The notes: generated by a model from the letters alone, not told the origin. 47,388 nucleotides of DNA from Solirubrobacterales bacterium (GCA_020438445.1 JAGQUO010000006.1:1-47388); one strand, 5' to 3'. Positions 1 to 8,963 are shown, numbered from the stretch's first letter. A program made the numbers and translations.

Positions 1-1
1 C

Positions 2-1678
<1,677 letters not shown>

Positions 1679-1761
1679 CGATCCTCTTTGCCCGGGCCGG
1701 CCGAGACGGGGGTCCGGCCCGGGCGCCCGTCCAGAGAACGGGGTCAATAGGTTTCGAACCC

Positions 1762-2427
1762 GTGCAGGAAGAGCCCGCGGACAAAGCGAACGCCGGGGCC
1801 AAATCGCCCCTCCACGACAGGGTCGAACTGTTCGCGACGATCCTCCTCGCTGTCGCGGCCGTGGCGACCGCATGGAGCTCCTACCAGTCCGCACGCTGGA
1901 GCGGCGTACAGGCGATCGATTTCAGCAACGCGAACGCGGCCCGCGTCGAGTCGACCCGGGCCTCGACCGAGGCCGGCCAGCTCGCCCAGGTCGACGTGAT
2001 CACCTTCACCCAGTGGGTCGACGCCTACGCCGCCGAGGACGACAAGCTCGCAGACTTCTACTACGAGCGCTTCCGTGACGAGTTCAAGCCGGCCGTGAAG
2101 GCCTGGGTGGCACTGAAGCCGTTGAAGAACCCGAAGGCGCCGCCGACGCCTTTCGCGATGCCCGAGTACACGCTCGCCGCATCGAAGCAGGCGGACCGGC
2201 TCACCACGAAGGCCGAGGCCGCCGGAGCTGACGCTCGCGAGTCGAACCAGCGCTCGGACAACTACGTGCTGGCCGTCGTGCTGTTCGCCGCGGCTCTCTT
2301 CTTCGCCGGGATCAGCACGAAGATCACGTCCCCTCGCTACAAGCTCTGGATCATCTGCTTCGGCTACGTGATCTTCCTCGGGACGCTGGCCTGGGTCGCG
2401 ACTTTCCCGGTGACCGTCTCGGTTTGA
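1762..2427 (+). CDS. DUF4337-like membrane protein
   Basis: Predicted 221-residue inner-membrane protein. One hydrophobic segment lies near residues 18-38 (ELFATILLAVAAVATAWSSY) and two more near the C-terminus (YVLAVVLFAAALFFAGI and IICFGYVIFLGTLAWV). Between them is a charged, Ala/Glu/Lys-rich, probably helical domain. The order TM - YQS/WSG motif - long helical middle - two TMs resembles DUF4337 proteins, whose function is unknown. I chose the GTG start at 1762 because the frame upstream lacks a better start and runs into katG. No strong ribosome binding site is visible, so the start is uncertain. It follows katG by 83 bases on the same strand and could be cotranscribed. Confidence 0.75.
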   Translation: MQEEPADKANAGAKSPLHDRVELFATILLAVAAVATAWSSYQSARWSGVQAIDFSNANAARVESTRASTEAGQLAQVDVITFTQWVDAYAAEDDKLADFYYERFRDEFKPAVKAWVALKPLKNPKAPPTPFAMPEYTLAASKQADRLTTKAEAAGADARESNQRSDNYVLAVVLFAAALFFAGISTKITSPRYKLWIICFGYVIFLGTLAWVATFPVTVSV

Positions 2428-2458
2428 ATCCCGCCCGTCGTAGCACCGGCCCGGACGC

Positions 2459-2779
2459 CTAGGTCGAGCCGCCGCCCTCGAGCCGCTCCTCGACCGACCG
2501 GACCTTGTCGTCGAGGGTCTGGTCGGGACGGTCGCGGCGCTCGTCGAGCTTGAGGACCGTGTAGACGCGCGGGATGCCGAGCTCGAACGGCACCGCATGG
2601 AGCTCGGCGGCTACGGCGAGGATGTCCTCGGTCGAGCCCTCCAGTGACGTTCCCATCGCGTGCATCCGGTAGCCGACCCGATCCTGGGCCGCGAGCCGGC
2701 GCTGGATCTCGGCGACGTAGTCCCCGGCACTGGCGCCGGAGCGCCCGAGCGAGAGCACGGTGAGGTCGGCGGTGGCCAT
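2459..2779 (-). CDS. MTH1187-type thiamine-binding protein
   Basis: Small cytoplasmic protein (106 residues) of the MTH1187/YqgV (DUF77) family. These have a ferredoxin-like fold, form tetramers, and bind thiamine-related ligands. Family features seen are the opening beta strand (ADLTVLSLGR), SAGDYVAEIQRRL, YRMHAMGTSLEG and the late VYTVLKLDERRD. It is convergent with the DUF4337-like gene. A TAACCT hexamer 9 bases upstream of the ATG suggests a nearly leaderless transcript. The C-terminal tail is a little longer than usual. Whether it acts in salvage or regulation is not known from sequence. Confidence 0.85.
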   Translation of the reverse strand: MATADLTVLSLGRSGASAGDYVAEIQRRLAAQDRVGYRMHAMGTSLEGSTEDILAVAAELHAVPFELGIPRVYTVLKLDERRDRPDQTLDDKVRSVEERLEGGGST

Positions 2780-2788
2780 CCGCCGCCC

Positions 2789-2794
2789 AGGTTA
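2789..2794 (-). promoter_or_regulatory. candidate -10 box of the thiamine-binding protein gene
   Basis: TAACCT on the minus strand lies 9 bases before the ATG at 2779. It fits the actinobacterial TANNNT -10 pattern and implies transcription starting at or just before the start codon. No clear -35 box. Confidence 0.4.
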
Positions 2795-2825
2795 TCCGGG
2801 GCCGTTCGCGCCCGGACACCTGCGG

Positions 2826-3446
2826 CTAGCCGCGGCGTCGTCCGGCCGCCGCGACGAGGGCGGTCATCAGCTCCACCGCCTCCTCGGCCCCGAGGCCTTC
2901 GTCGCGGACGATCGAGCCCCAGGTCGAGAACGCGAGTGCGTGCCCGATTGCAGCCGCCGCTCGCGTGCGGGCCCGTCCCCGCTCGGCACGTCCCCTCATG
3001 AGCACGGCGGCCGCCTCCTCCCGGTAGGCGTCCATGGCGGCGACCGCGCGACCGACCGCCGGGACCCGCTCGGCGTCGCGGCCGGTGCTCTCCAGCATTC
3101 CGTGCGTCTCGTCGTAGAAGGCGTAGATCTCGTTCAACCCGAGGCGCAGGCGCTCGTCCGGGTCGCCGACCGCGGCCCAAGCCTCGAGATCGGGCGGCGG
3201 GTGCAACGCGTTGTAGTGCGAGGTGCAGGCGGCGTAGATCGCGTCCTCGTCCGGGAAGTGGCGATAGACCGTCGCGCGCTGCACCCCTGCCTCGCGGGCG
3301 ATCCCGCTCACGGTGGTCTTGGCCGGACCGATCGTCCCGTGGAGCTTCACGGCGGCCTCGGTGATGCGCCTGCGCGTCTCCTCTTCGCGCTCCGCGCGCC
3401 TCCGCTTCCGGTACTTCCGGGGCTTCTCGTCAATTTCGTTGCTCAT
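2826..3446 (-). CDS. TetR/AcrR family transcriptional regulator
   Basis: DNA-binding repressor of 206 residues. A basic N-terminal extension (KYRKRRRAEREEETRRRI) leads into the TetR helix-turn-helix at about residues 28-70: TTVSGIAREAGVQRATVYRHF with the recognition helix QRATVYRHFPDEDAIY. The C-terminal helical ligand-binding domain has no recognisable specificity. It is divergent from the cupin gene across an 88-base intergenic region that contains both promoters and palindromes. The usual arrangement would be self-repression plus control of the cupin gene. The ligand is unknown. Confidence 0.93.
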   Translation of the reverse strand: MSNEIDEKPRKYRKRRRAEREEETRRRITEAAVKLHGTIGPAKTTVSGIAREAGVQRATVYRHFPDEDAIYAACTSHYNALHPPPDLEAWAAVGDPDERLRLGLNEIYAFYDETHGMLESTGRDAERVPAVGRAVAAMDAYREEAAAVLMRGRAERGRARTRAAAAIGHALAFSTWGSIVRDEGLGAEEAVELMTALVAAAGRRRG

Positions 3447-3462
3447 GGCTGTTCAATCAATC

Positions 3463-3491
3463 TTGACAGATCGTGCGGTCGCCGTTATACA
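3463..3491 (+). promoter_or_regulatory. sigma70-type promoter of the cupin gene
   Basis: TTGACA (3463-3468), a 17-base spacer, and TATACA (3486-3491). The -35 is perfect and the spacing ideal. The expected start near 3498 leaves a leader of about 37 bases ending in AGGAGG (3521-3526) before the ATG at 3535. Confidence 0.75.
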
Positions 3492-3513
3492 TTCATCGCA
3501 CATTACTGTTCAA
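3484..3513 (-). promoter_or_regulatory. candidate promoter of the tetR gene
   Basis: Minus-strand TTGAAC (3513-3508), an 18-base spacer and TATAAC (3489-3484). It shares the AT-rich centre with the divergent cupin promoter, so one bound repressor could block both. Confidence 0.5.
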
Positions 3514-3534
3514 CGAACTGAGGAGGAACGACAG

Positions 3535-4089
3535 ATGGCGACCACGACCCCGCAGGAGCTGAGGCGCTTCGACGCAAGCCAGGGCCCCCGGATCATCGGC
3601 CCGAACGAGGGCAAGTCGGTGGACCTGGGCTCGGTCGGCGTGCGATTCCTGGCCTGGACCGAAGAGACGGGCGGCGGGTTCTCGCTCGTCGAGCACCCGA
3701 TCCCGCCGAAGGGCCTGGTGGCACCGATGCACATCCACGAGCGCGAGGACGAGTACAGCTTCGTCCTCGAGGGGAGGATGGGAGCGAAGCTCGGCGAGGA
3801 CACCGTCTACGCCGAGGCCGGTGACTTCGTGTTCAAGCCGCGCGACCAGTGGCACACCTTCTGGAATCCGGACGATGCACCGTGCCGGATCCTCGAGGTC
3901 ATCGCGCCGGGCGGGTTCGAGCACTTCTTCGACGAGTTCGCCGCGGCGCTCGCCGGGGAGTTCTCGCCGGACGACCTCGCCGAGCTCGGCGCCCGCTACG
4001 GGCACTACTTCAAGCCGGAGACGGTGCCCGAGCTCTGCGCCGAGCACGGCCTCACCCACCCGATGCTCGAGACGCTGGCCACCGCCTGA
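3535..4089 (+). CDS. cupin domain protein
   Basis: Cytoplasmic 184-residue protein with a single double-stranded beta-helix (cupin) fold. Motif 1 is seen as PMHIHEREDEYSFVLEG (two His and a Glu as metal ligands). Motif 2 includes AGDFVFKPRDQWHTFWN with its His. The C-terminal third is helical (FEHFFDEFAAALAG) with an H-Y-F-K-P segment. Similar proteins are often annotated as cupin or quercetin-dioxygenase-like with no proven substrate. The start is fixed by a strong AGGAGG 8 bases upstream of the ATG. Its divergence from a TetR gene suggests substrate-induced expression. Enzyme versus sensor role cannot be decided. Confidence 0.9.
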   Translation: MATTTPQELRRFDASQGPRIIGPNEGKSVDLGSVGVRFLAWTEETGGGFSLVEHPIPPKGLVAPMHIHEREDEYSFVLEGRMGAKLGEDTVYAEAGDFVFKPRDQWHTFWNPDDAPCRILEVIAPGGFEHFFDEFAAALAGEFSPDDLAELGARYGHYFKPETVPELCAEHGLTHPMLETLATA

Positions 4090-4095
4090 CCCACC

Positions 4096-4128
4096 GAGCC
4101 GAGCCGCCCGGTCCGGGCGGCTCGGCTC
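4096..4128. terminator. bidirectional hairpin between the cupin and STAS-like genes
   Basis: Perfect 16-base arms (GAGCCGAGCCGCCCGG, 4096-4111, and its complement at 4113-4128) around a single T. It sits between convergent genes, 7 bases after the cupin stop. No T tract follows, as is usual for high-GC actinobacterial terminators. Confidence 0.7.
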
Positions 4129-4186
4129 CGGGCCGTCGATGCCGGTGTCTTGTCGTCGAGGTGGTAGGAGGTCCAGTCGTCGCGGG

Positions 4187-4552
4187 TCAGCCTCCCTCGA
4201 CCCAGGCCTTCGCTTCCTCCAGCGCGGTGGTCGGGAACACGCGGACGTGGGCGGGAATGAGGAAGCCGAAGCCCTGCACCATCCGCCGGTATGCGTCGTG
4301 GTCGGTGACGAGCCCGATCCGCTCCCACGCGAACAGGTGGCCCATCCCGACCTTGGTGTCGTCCCACATCGCCGCGAGCTCGTAGCCCTCGAACCGGCTC
4401 CCGAGCACGTAGAGCAGATTCACCTTGTCGTGCTCGGCGAGCGCCGCCTCGACCGCGGGCACGATCACCTTCTCGTAGTCCGCGGCGGTGACCTCACCCT
4501 TCGCCTCGAAGCCGACGGCGCCGTTCGCCATTCCATCGATCAGTTCGACCAT
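4187..4552 (-). CDS. STAS/SEC14 (SpoIIAA-like) domain protein
   Basis: Predicted 121-residue cytoplasmic protein of the SpoIIAA-like (PF11964) type. It opens MVELIDGMANGAVGFEAKG, then EVTAADYEKVIVPAVEAAL, VNLLYVLGSRFEGYELAAMWDD and a C-terminal ALEEAKAWVE helix, as in this family. The frame stays open upstream to 4723, but the ATG at 4552 is preceded by AGGAG with 6-base spacing on the minus strand. The upstream stretch is Arg-rich shadow coding inside the opposite GNAT gene. The role of the family is unclear; membrane association or lipid binding has been suggested for relatives. Confidence 0.85.
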   Translation of the reverse strand: MVELIDGMANGAVGFEAKGEVTAADYEKVIVPAVEAALAEHDKVNLLYVLGSRFEGYELAAMWDDTKVGMGHLFAWERIGLVTDHDAYRRMVQGFGFLIPAHVRVFPTTALEEAKAWVEGG

Positions 4553-4617
4553 CTCGAGCTCCTGTCGACCTGCGGCCCGCAGCTGTGCGGCACCGCGACG
4601 TAGGCTCAGCTTCCCCG

Positions 4618-5118
4618 ATGAGGATCCGTGGCGCAACCGAGCAGGACGCACCCGCTCTCGCGGCGATCGTCGCCCGCTGCGACGCCGAGTACGCCGACTG
4701 GGCCCCGGCGGATTGGCAGCCACCGCCTGAGGGCTTCAACGACGAGCTGACGCGGATCGCTGCCCGGATCGCCGATCCGGCCGCCCGCACCATGCTGGCC
4801 GAGGAAGTCGTGCCGATCGGGTTCATCGACTGGCGCCGGCTGGATCGAGAGCCGCAGGTCGCTGAGCTTCGATCCCTCTATGTCGAGCCGCGCCGATGGG
4901 CTCGGGGAACGGGCCGAGCACTCCTGCGGTTCGCACAGGACGGGATGAGTAAGGCGGGTTTCGCCAGCTTCCGGCTCTGGGTGCCCGATGGGGATGACCG
5001 GGCGATGGCGCTCTACGCGAGCGAGGGATGGTCGCCCGCCGGGCGTCGCCGTCGACACGATCATCTCGGACTCGACCTCGTCGGTTACGAGCGATCGCGC
5101 GACCGACCCTGCGAATAG
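4618..5118 (+). CDS. GNAT family N-acetyltransferase
   Basis: Acetyl-CoA-dependent acetyltransferase of 166 residues. Seen are the N-terminal MRIRGATEQDAPALAAIVARC, the central strand ELRSLYVEP, the acetyl-CoA pyrophosphate loop RRWARGTGRALLRFA (R/Q-x-x-G-x-G/A type), and the late MALYASEGWSPAGRRR typical of small-molecule GNATs. The ATG at 4618 is chosen because homology begins there. A TAGGCT box lies 12 bases upstream, and the 5' neighbour is divergent. The acceptor substrate is unknown. Confidence 0.88.
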   Translation: MRIRGATEQDAPALAAIVARCDAEYADWAPADWQPPPEGFNDELTRIAARIADPAARTMLAEEVVPIGFIDWRRLDREPQVAELRSLYVEPRRWARGTGRALLRFAQDGMSKAGFASFRLWVPDGDDRAMALYASEGWSPAGRRRRHDHLGLDLVGYERSRDRPCE

Positions 5119-5161
5119 GGCCGGCCGCTCCGGGTAGGACCTCCTGGCGAGCCCGTCGGGA

Positions 5162-5213
5162 CCCGAGCAGCTTTCATCCCGCACTTCGTTCGGGAGCGGG
5201 GTTCCTGCTCGGG
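5162..5213. terminator. hairpin between the convergent GNAT and NUDIX genes
   Basis: CCCGAGCAG (5162-5170) pairs with CTGCTCGGG (5205-5213). An inner CCCGC/GCGGG pair (5178-5182, 5196-5200) extends the structure. It lies in the 155-base convergent gap (5119-5273), where I see no gene. It probably terminates one or both neighbours. Confidence 0.4.
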
Positions 5214-5273
5214 ACCGGCGACCAACCGCAACTGCGGCGAGGCGCTCGGCGGGCTCGCTTCTTCAAGCCGCCG

Positions 5274-6020
5274 TCAGCGCCAGGCGAAGACCGGCTCCTC
5301 GAAGCCGTCGACCCTCTCCCCCGCCCGCCCGAGCAGGGCGACCTCGCGGAACTGGAAGACCATGGCGCCGGTGGGCGCGTGGATGAGGTCGTTGCCGAGA
5401 GGCAGCTGCAGCACCGGCTTTGCGCTCTCGGGGATCTCGACGAGCCGCGGCGTCGTGTCGCGCAGCGCGTGCAGCCCGACCCTGTAGACGGCGAAGACCT
5501 CATCGGGGTCGAGCGCGAGCTCCGGGTCCCCACCGCCCCAGAGGACGACGGGCGAGATCACGAATCCCGATCGCGTCACGTAATCGTCGAGCCAGCCGAG
5601 GACCGCGTCCCGACCGAGGGCGAGCCCGACCTCCTCCTCGAGCTCGCGCAGCGCCGCTTCGAGCGGCTCCTCGCCGGCGTCGAGACGCCCGCCGGGGAGC
5701 GCCCACTGGCCGGCGTGCCGGCGCATGCCGAGGGAGCGGCGGCAGAGGAGCAGCGATGCCCCGCCGGCGACTCCGACCATCCTGCCGTCGAGCGTGCGGC
5801 CCGCCTCGACCGGCCCACCGGGGACGTCCGTCATGTCAACGGCCCCCTCGGGAACGGGCTCGACGTCGTCGCGATCGGGGTCGCTGTCGACGATGACCAG
5901 GGCCACCGCCGCATGCCGCCGGTCCCCGACCCGAATTCGCCGGCGGTCGTGAGCCAGCAGGTTGGCGGCCAGTCGCAGCCGCAGTTCCTCTCCGAACTCG
6001 ATCACGCGGCTACACATCAT
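5274..6020 (-). CDS. NUDIX hydrolase, CoA-pyrophosphatase-like
   Basis: Hydrolase of nucleoside diphosphates linked to another group, 248 residues. The Nudix box is complete: within GGRLDAGEEPLEAALRELEE and the following EVGL, G-x5-E-x7-RELxEExGL can be read, with the catalytic Glu cluster intact. Preceding strands (ASLLLCRRS) and the following GLHALRDTTPRLVEIP and LPLGNDLIHAPTGAM resemble CoA pyrophosphatase-type proteins. The start is one of two adjacent Met codons (6020 or 6017), just before the conserved CSRVIEFGEELRLRLAANLL. It is divergent from the aminotransferase, 71 bases away. The substrate is inferred from resemblance only. Confidence 0.85.
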   Translation of the reverse strand: MMCSRVIEFGEELRLRLAANLLAHDRRRIRVGDRRHAAVALVIVDSDPDRDDVEPVPEGAVDMTDVPGGPVEAGRTLDGRMVGVAGGASLLLCRRSLGMRRHAGQWALPGGRLDAGEEPLEAALRELEEEVGLALGRDAVLGWLDDYVTRSGFVISPVVLWGGGDPELALDPDEVFAVYRVGLHALRDTTPRLVEIPESAKPVLQLPLGNDLIHAPTGAMVFQFREVALLGRAGERVDGFEEPVFAWR

Positions 6021-6079
6021 GCACCCCGCTCGGCCGGATGCGACCGCCGCCCCCGAATCTGGATTCCGATGTCGTCCGC

Positions 6080-6085
6080 TAACTT
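6080..6085 (+). promoter_or_regulatory. candidate -10 box of the aminotransferase gene
   Basis: TAACTT ends 6 bases before the GTG at 6092, consistent with a leaderless transcript and supporting that start. Confidence 0.45.
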
Positions 6086-6091
6086 GGGCGG

Positions 6092-7357
6092 GTGCCCGTC
6101 GAAGGCGCAAGCACGGATGGCGGAGCCACGGGCGATGAGGTGGCCGAGATGGTCGAGCCCTATCCCGATCGCGCCGCGGCCATCGCCGGCTTCGCCGCGC
6201 ACGTGAACCGCGGCAAGACGCGGGCGCTGGAGGCGATCGGGGTCGACATCGTGATCGGCGACCGGAGCGGCGCCCGCTTCCAGGACGCCTACAACGGCCG
6301 CTGGTACTGGAACTGCCACTGCAACGGCGGCGTCTTCAACCTCGGCCATCGCAACCCCGCCGTCGTCGACGCCGTCAGACGCGGGCTCGAGCGTCTCGAC
6401 GTCGGCAACCACCACCTGATCAGCGGGCACCGGGCCCACCTGGCCGAGCAGCTCTCGGCCAGCACCGGGGGGCTGCTGCCGTTCGCCGTCTTCACTCCGT
6501 CGGGCACCGAGTCGGTCGACCTCGCCCTGCGTCTTGCGCGAGCGCATACCGGTCGCGCTGGAATCGTCGCCGCGACCGGCGCCTACCACGGGCTCAGCGG
6601 CTTCGCGCTCGCGGCCAGCGATCCGCGCTGGTTCGACCCGTTCGGCCCGGTGCCGGAGGGCTTCACGCACGTCGCCTACAACGACCCCGACGCCATCGAG
6701 GGCGCGATCGGTCCCGGCACGGCCGCGGTGATCCTCGAATCGATCCCGGCAACGCTGGGCTTCCCCGCCCCCGCCCCCGGCTACCTCGAGACCGTCGCCG
6801 GCGCCGCCCGCGACGCCGGCGCGCTGCTGATCCTCGACGAGGTGCAGACCGGTCTCGGCCGGACCGGCACCAACTGGTACTTCGAGCAGCAGGGCGTCGC
6901 GCCCGACATGGTGATCACGGGCAAAGGCCTCGGTGGCGGCGTCTATCCCGTCAGCGCCGTGCTGCTCCGGCCGGAGCTGGAGGACTTCTTCGACGCCAAT
7001 CCCTTCGCCTACGTCTCGACCTTCGGCGGCGCGGAGATCGGCTGCGTGGCGGCCTCCGCCGTCATGGATCAGATCTCGGAACTGGGCTTCCTCGAACGGG
7101 TTGAGCGACTCGGGCAGCGGTTCGAGGACGGCTTCGACGGAATGCCCTTCACGCTCCGGCGCTTCGGGCTGACGATGGGGCTCGCCTTCGACGAGGAGGG
7201 CGGCGGGGTGATCGCCGCGAAGAAGCTGATCGATGCCGGCGTGTTCGCCGTCTATGCCGAGCACGATCACTCGGTCACCCAGTTCAAGCCGCCGCTGATC
7301 GTCACCGAGGCGGAGGTGGACGAGATCGTCGCGACGGCCCGCGCAGCGCTCGGATGA
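6092..7357 (+). CDS. class III aminotransferase (PLP-dependent)
   Basis: Fold-type I PLP enzyme of 421 residues. Seen are the substrate loop YNGRWYWNCHCNGGVFNLGHRNP-type region, PSGTESVDLALRLAR, the phosphate-side ATGAYHGLSG, the PLP-nitrogen Asp in ILDEVQTGLGRTG (about D249), the Schiff-base Lys in ITGKGLGGGVYP (about K278), and the late VSTFGGAEIGC. These place it with class III aminotransferases (ornithine/acetylornithine, 4-aminobutyrate, and phospholyase-like members). The stop overlaps the start of the next gene by 4 bases (ATGA), so the two are translationally coupled. Substrate is not readable. The GTG start is supported by a TAACTT box 6 bases upstream; an ATG at 6149 is an alternative. 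Confidence 0.9.
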   Translation: MPVEGASTDGGATGDEVAEMVEPYPDRAAAIAGFAAHVNRGKTRALEAIGVDIVIGDRSGARFQDAYNGRWYWNCHCNGGVFNLGHRNPAVVDAVRRGLERLDVGNHHLISGHRAHLAEQLSASTGGLLPFAVFTPSGTESVDLALRLARAHTGRAGIVAATGAYHGLSGFALAASDPRWFDPFGPVPEGFTHVAYNDPDAIEGAIGPGTAAVILESIPATLGFPAPAPGYLETVAGAARDAGALLILDEVQTGLGRTGTNWYFEQQGVAPDMVITGKGLGGGVYPVSAVLLRPELEDFFDANPFAYVSTFGGAEIGCVAASAVMDQISELGFLERVERLGQRFEDGFDGMPFTLRRFGLTMGLAFDEEGGGVIAAKKLIDAGVFAVYAEHDHSVTQFKPPLIVTEAEVDEIVATARAALG

Positions 7358-8247
7358 GCGCCACCGCCGGCCTCGGCGACGACGACCTGCGGGCCCTCGA
7401 CGCGCTCGTCGACGACGCCCTCGCGGCCGGTCGTGAGGAGCGGCTGCCGACGCTCGGCTACGGCGAGATCTCGCTCGTGCTCGGCTGGCCGGAGGCGGAT
7501 CCGCGCTTCGCCTGCAAGCGGATGCCGGCCTTCCCCACGCGGCCGGCGTTCGAGTCCTACCGTCGCACGCTCCTCGACTACGTGTCCGCGCTCGAAGCCG
7601 CCGGCATCGCGGTCGTGGAGACGGAGATGCGTGGGGTCGACCGGGCCGACGGCAGCGTCGTCGGCTACGTGATCCAGCCGATCCTGGCGGCGGAGACGCT
7701 GGCACCCGGGATCCTCCACCGCAGCGATCCGGCCTCGGGCCACCCGCTGGTGGCCGCGATCGTCGTCGCCGCGGCGACGACGGTCTCTCCGCGGGTCGGG
7801 CTCGACGCGCAGCTCTCGAACTGGGCGTGGCAGGACGACCGGCTCGTCTACCTCGACGTCTCGACGCCGATGCTCTGGGACGCGGCCGGCAGATCCCTGC
7901 TCGATCTCGAACCGCTGGCGCAGGCATATCCGGCCGTCCTCCGCCCGCCGCTCCGGCGCTTCGTCGCGCCGCGGATCCTCGACGGGTACCGGCAGCTCCG
8001 GGAGGTCTATCTCGATCTGACCGGGAACCTGCTCAAGGAGCGGCTCGACCCGTGGCTGCCGTCGTTCCTACGGGAGATCGCGACCCGGCTTCCCGAGCCG
8101 CTGACCGAGAGCGACGTCCACGGCTACTACCGATCCGACGCCCGCCTCTGGGGCGTCCTGCTCCGCCTCCGGCGCCTGGACCGGGCCTGGCGCCTGCGGA
8201 CCGGGCGCACCTATCCGTTTCTTCTCCCCGGCCCGATCGATCGCTGA
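7354..8247 (+). CDS. protein-kinase/aminoglycoside-kinase-fold-like protein (DUF6206-like), function unknown
   Basis: 297-residue cytoplasmic protein coupled to the aminotransferase by an ATGA overlap. I do not recognise a named enzyme with certainty. Several segments recall a degenerate kinase fold: FACKRMPAFP (Lys in a strand), YVIQPILAAETLAPGIL (hinge-like), VGLDAQLSNWAW (a D-x4-N pattern like a catalytic loop), and RLVYLDVSTPML (a D where a DFG-type metal ligand would be). The C-terminal half is helical and Arg-rich. Class III enzymes are known to pair with kinases in hydroxylysine and ethanolamine-phosphate metabolism, which makes a kinase plus phospholyase pair one possibility. That link is inference. 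Confidence 0.65.
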   Translation: MSATAGLGDDDLRALDALVDDALAAGREERLPTLGYGEISLVLGWPEADPRFACKRMPAFPTRPAFESYRRTLLDYVSALEAAGIAVVETEMRGVDRADGSVVGYVIQPILAAETLAPGILHRSDPASGHPLVAAIVVAAATTVSPRVGLDAQLSNWAWQDDRLVYLDVSTPMLWDAAGRSLLDLEPLAQAYPAVLRPPLRRFVAPRILDGYRQLREVYLDLTGNLLKERLDPWLPSFLREIATRLPEPLTESDVHGYYRSDARLWGVLLRLRRLDRAWRLRTGRTYPFLLPGPIDR

Positions 8248-8259
8248 GGTGCCGGCCCC

Positions 8260-8820
8260 TCAGTGGTGGCCGCGATGGCCCACCTTGCTCGAGACGCACT
8301 TGCCGAACGCGTTGCCGCCGGGCTTGTACATCCACAGCGGATCGTCGTGGTCGGTCCCGTACTTCTCCTCGAAGGCCGCCCATGACTCGGGCGTGTCGCC
8401 GCGCTCGGCCCGGCATTCGCGAACCGCATTCCTGAACTTGGAGCGTTCGCCACGCCACGCGTCCTCGACGCCGCCGGAGACGCAGTTGCCGAAGGCATCG
8501 TTGCCGCCCCGGCGCGAGCGGTGCTCGTCCCGGAAGGCGTCGCGTGAGCGATCGCTGTGCCCGCGCTCCCGCCGGCACGACTGCGCGGCGTCTTGGATCA
8601 CGGACGTGGCCCCGCGACGCTCGGCGCGAACGCAGGACATGGGTCCACCCGCTCCGTAGACGGCCTCGAAGCCCTCTGCATCGGCGCCGGCGAGCGTGTC
8701 GCACAGCTCCGACGCGGCCTCCTTCGGGCCGGGTGCGGACTTCGGCTTGGCGGCGGCGAGGCTCGATGTGAGCAGCATCGAGCAGACGATTGCCGCCGTG
8801 ATGATCGCGAGCTTCTTCAT
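8260..8820 (-). CDS. secreted protein with two Cys-containing repeats
   Basis: 186-residue exported protein of unknown function. A clear signal peptide (MKKLAIITAAIVCSMLLTSSLAAA) is followed by a hydrophilic domain. Two repeated units can be seen. The first runs from AAQSCRRERGHSDRSRDAF to GGNDAFGNCVSGG; the second from AVRECRAERGDTPESWAAF to GGNAFGKCVSSK. Each unit has one early and one late Cys, and an extra Cys pair lies in the N-terminal part (ELCDTLAG, PMSCVRAE). Disulfides are likely. The C-terminus is His-rich (GHRGHH). The start is supported by GGAGAA upstream of the ATG. The leader folds (see 8840-8903). Confidence 0.85.
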   Translation of the reverse strand: MKKLAIITAAIVCSMLLTSSLAAAKPKSAPGPKEAASELCDTLAGADAEGFEAVYGAGGPMSCVRAERRGATSVIQDAAQSCRRERGHSDRSRDAFRDEHRSRRGGNDAFGNCVSGGVEDAWRGERSKFRNAVRECRAERGDTPESWAAFEEKYGTDHDDPLWMYKPGGNAFGKCVSSKVGHRGHH

Positions 8821-8839
8821 CTGACGTTCTCCGTGATCG

Positions 8840-8903
8840 GGTCGCTGGGGGGAAGCACCTACTGGACTGGGGGTGCAAGCCCCTATCGGCAACTCCCCCG
8901 ACC
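8840..8903 (-). ncRNA. structured 5' leader of the Cys-repeat protein, class unknown
   Basis: On the minus strand, GGTCG (8903-8899) pairs with CGACC (8844-8840). The adjacent GGGGGAG pairs with CTTCCCC, giving a closing helix of about 12 pairs interrupted by an AG bulge. Inside, GGGG and CCCC around CTTGCA form a hairpin, with GCACC/GGTGC as an alternative pairing. The element ends about 20 bases before the start codon at 8820. The GGGGGA segment and placement before a secreted protein recall c-di-AMP (ydaO) riboswitches, but the conserved 3' part of that class is absent. It could be a cis-regulatory RNA or only a hairpin. Confidence 0.35.
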
Positions 8904-8963
8904 ACTGGTCGCCCGAGCTCTCGGCTGGACGTTCGTATGAGCCGGCGGCAGCGGCGGTGACGG

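Larger units (their letters stand above)
3449..3518. promoter_or_regulatory. candidate TetR operators between tetR and the cupin gene
   Basis: Two related elements begin with the same octamer CTGTTCAA (3449-3456 and 3506-3513). The first forms an imperfect palindrome with TTGACAG (3463-3469). The second contains GTTC-AAC-GAAC (3508-3518). The first overlaps the -35 box of the cupin promoter and the second the -35 box of the tetR promoter, which is where a divergent TetR repressor would act. Binding is inferred, not shown. Confidence 0.5.

Noticed and set aside
1745-1770. tRNA-like GGTTTCGAACCCG before the DUF4337-like gene
   Set aside because: No cloverleaf can be formed from the flanking bases; the katG 3' end and the next gene occupy them.
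6017-7927. Long open frame on the minus strand opposite the aminotransferase (636 codons)
   Set aside because: Arg/Gly-rich translation without domain features; it mirrors the third-position GC bias of the real plus-strand genes.
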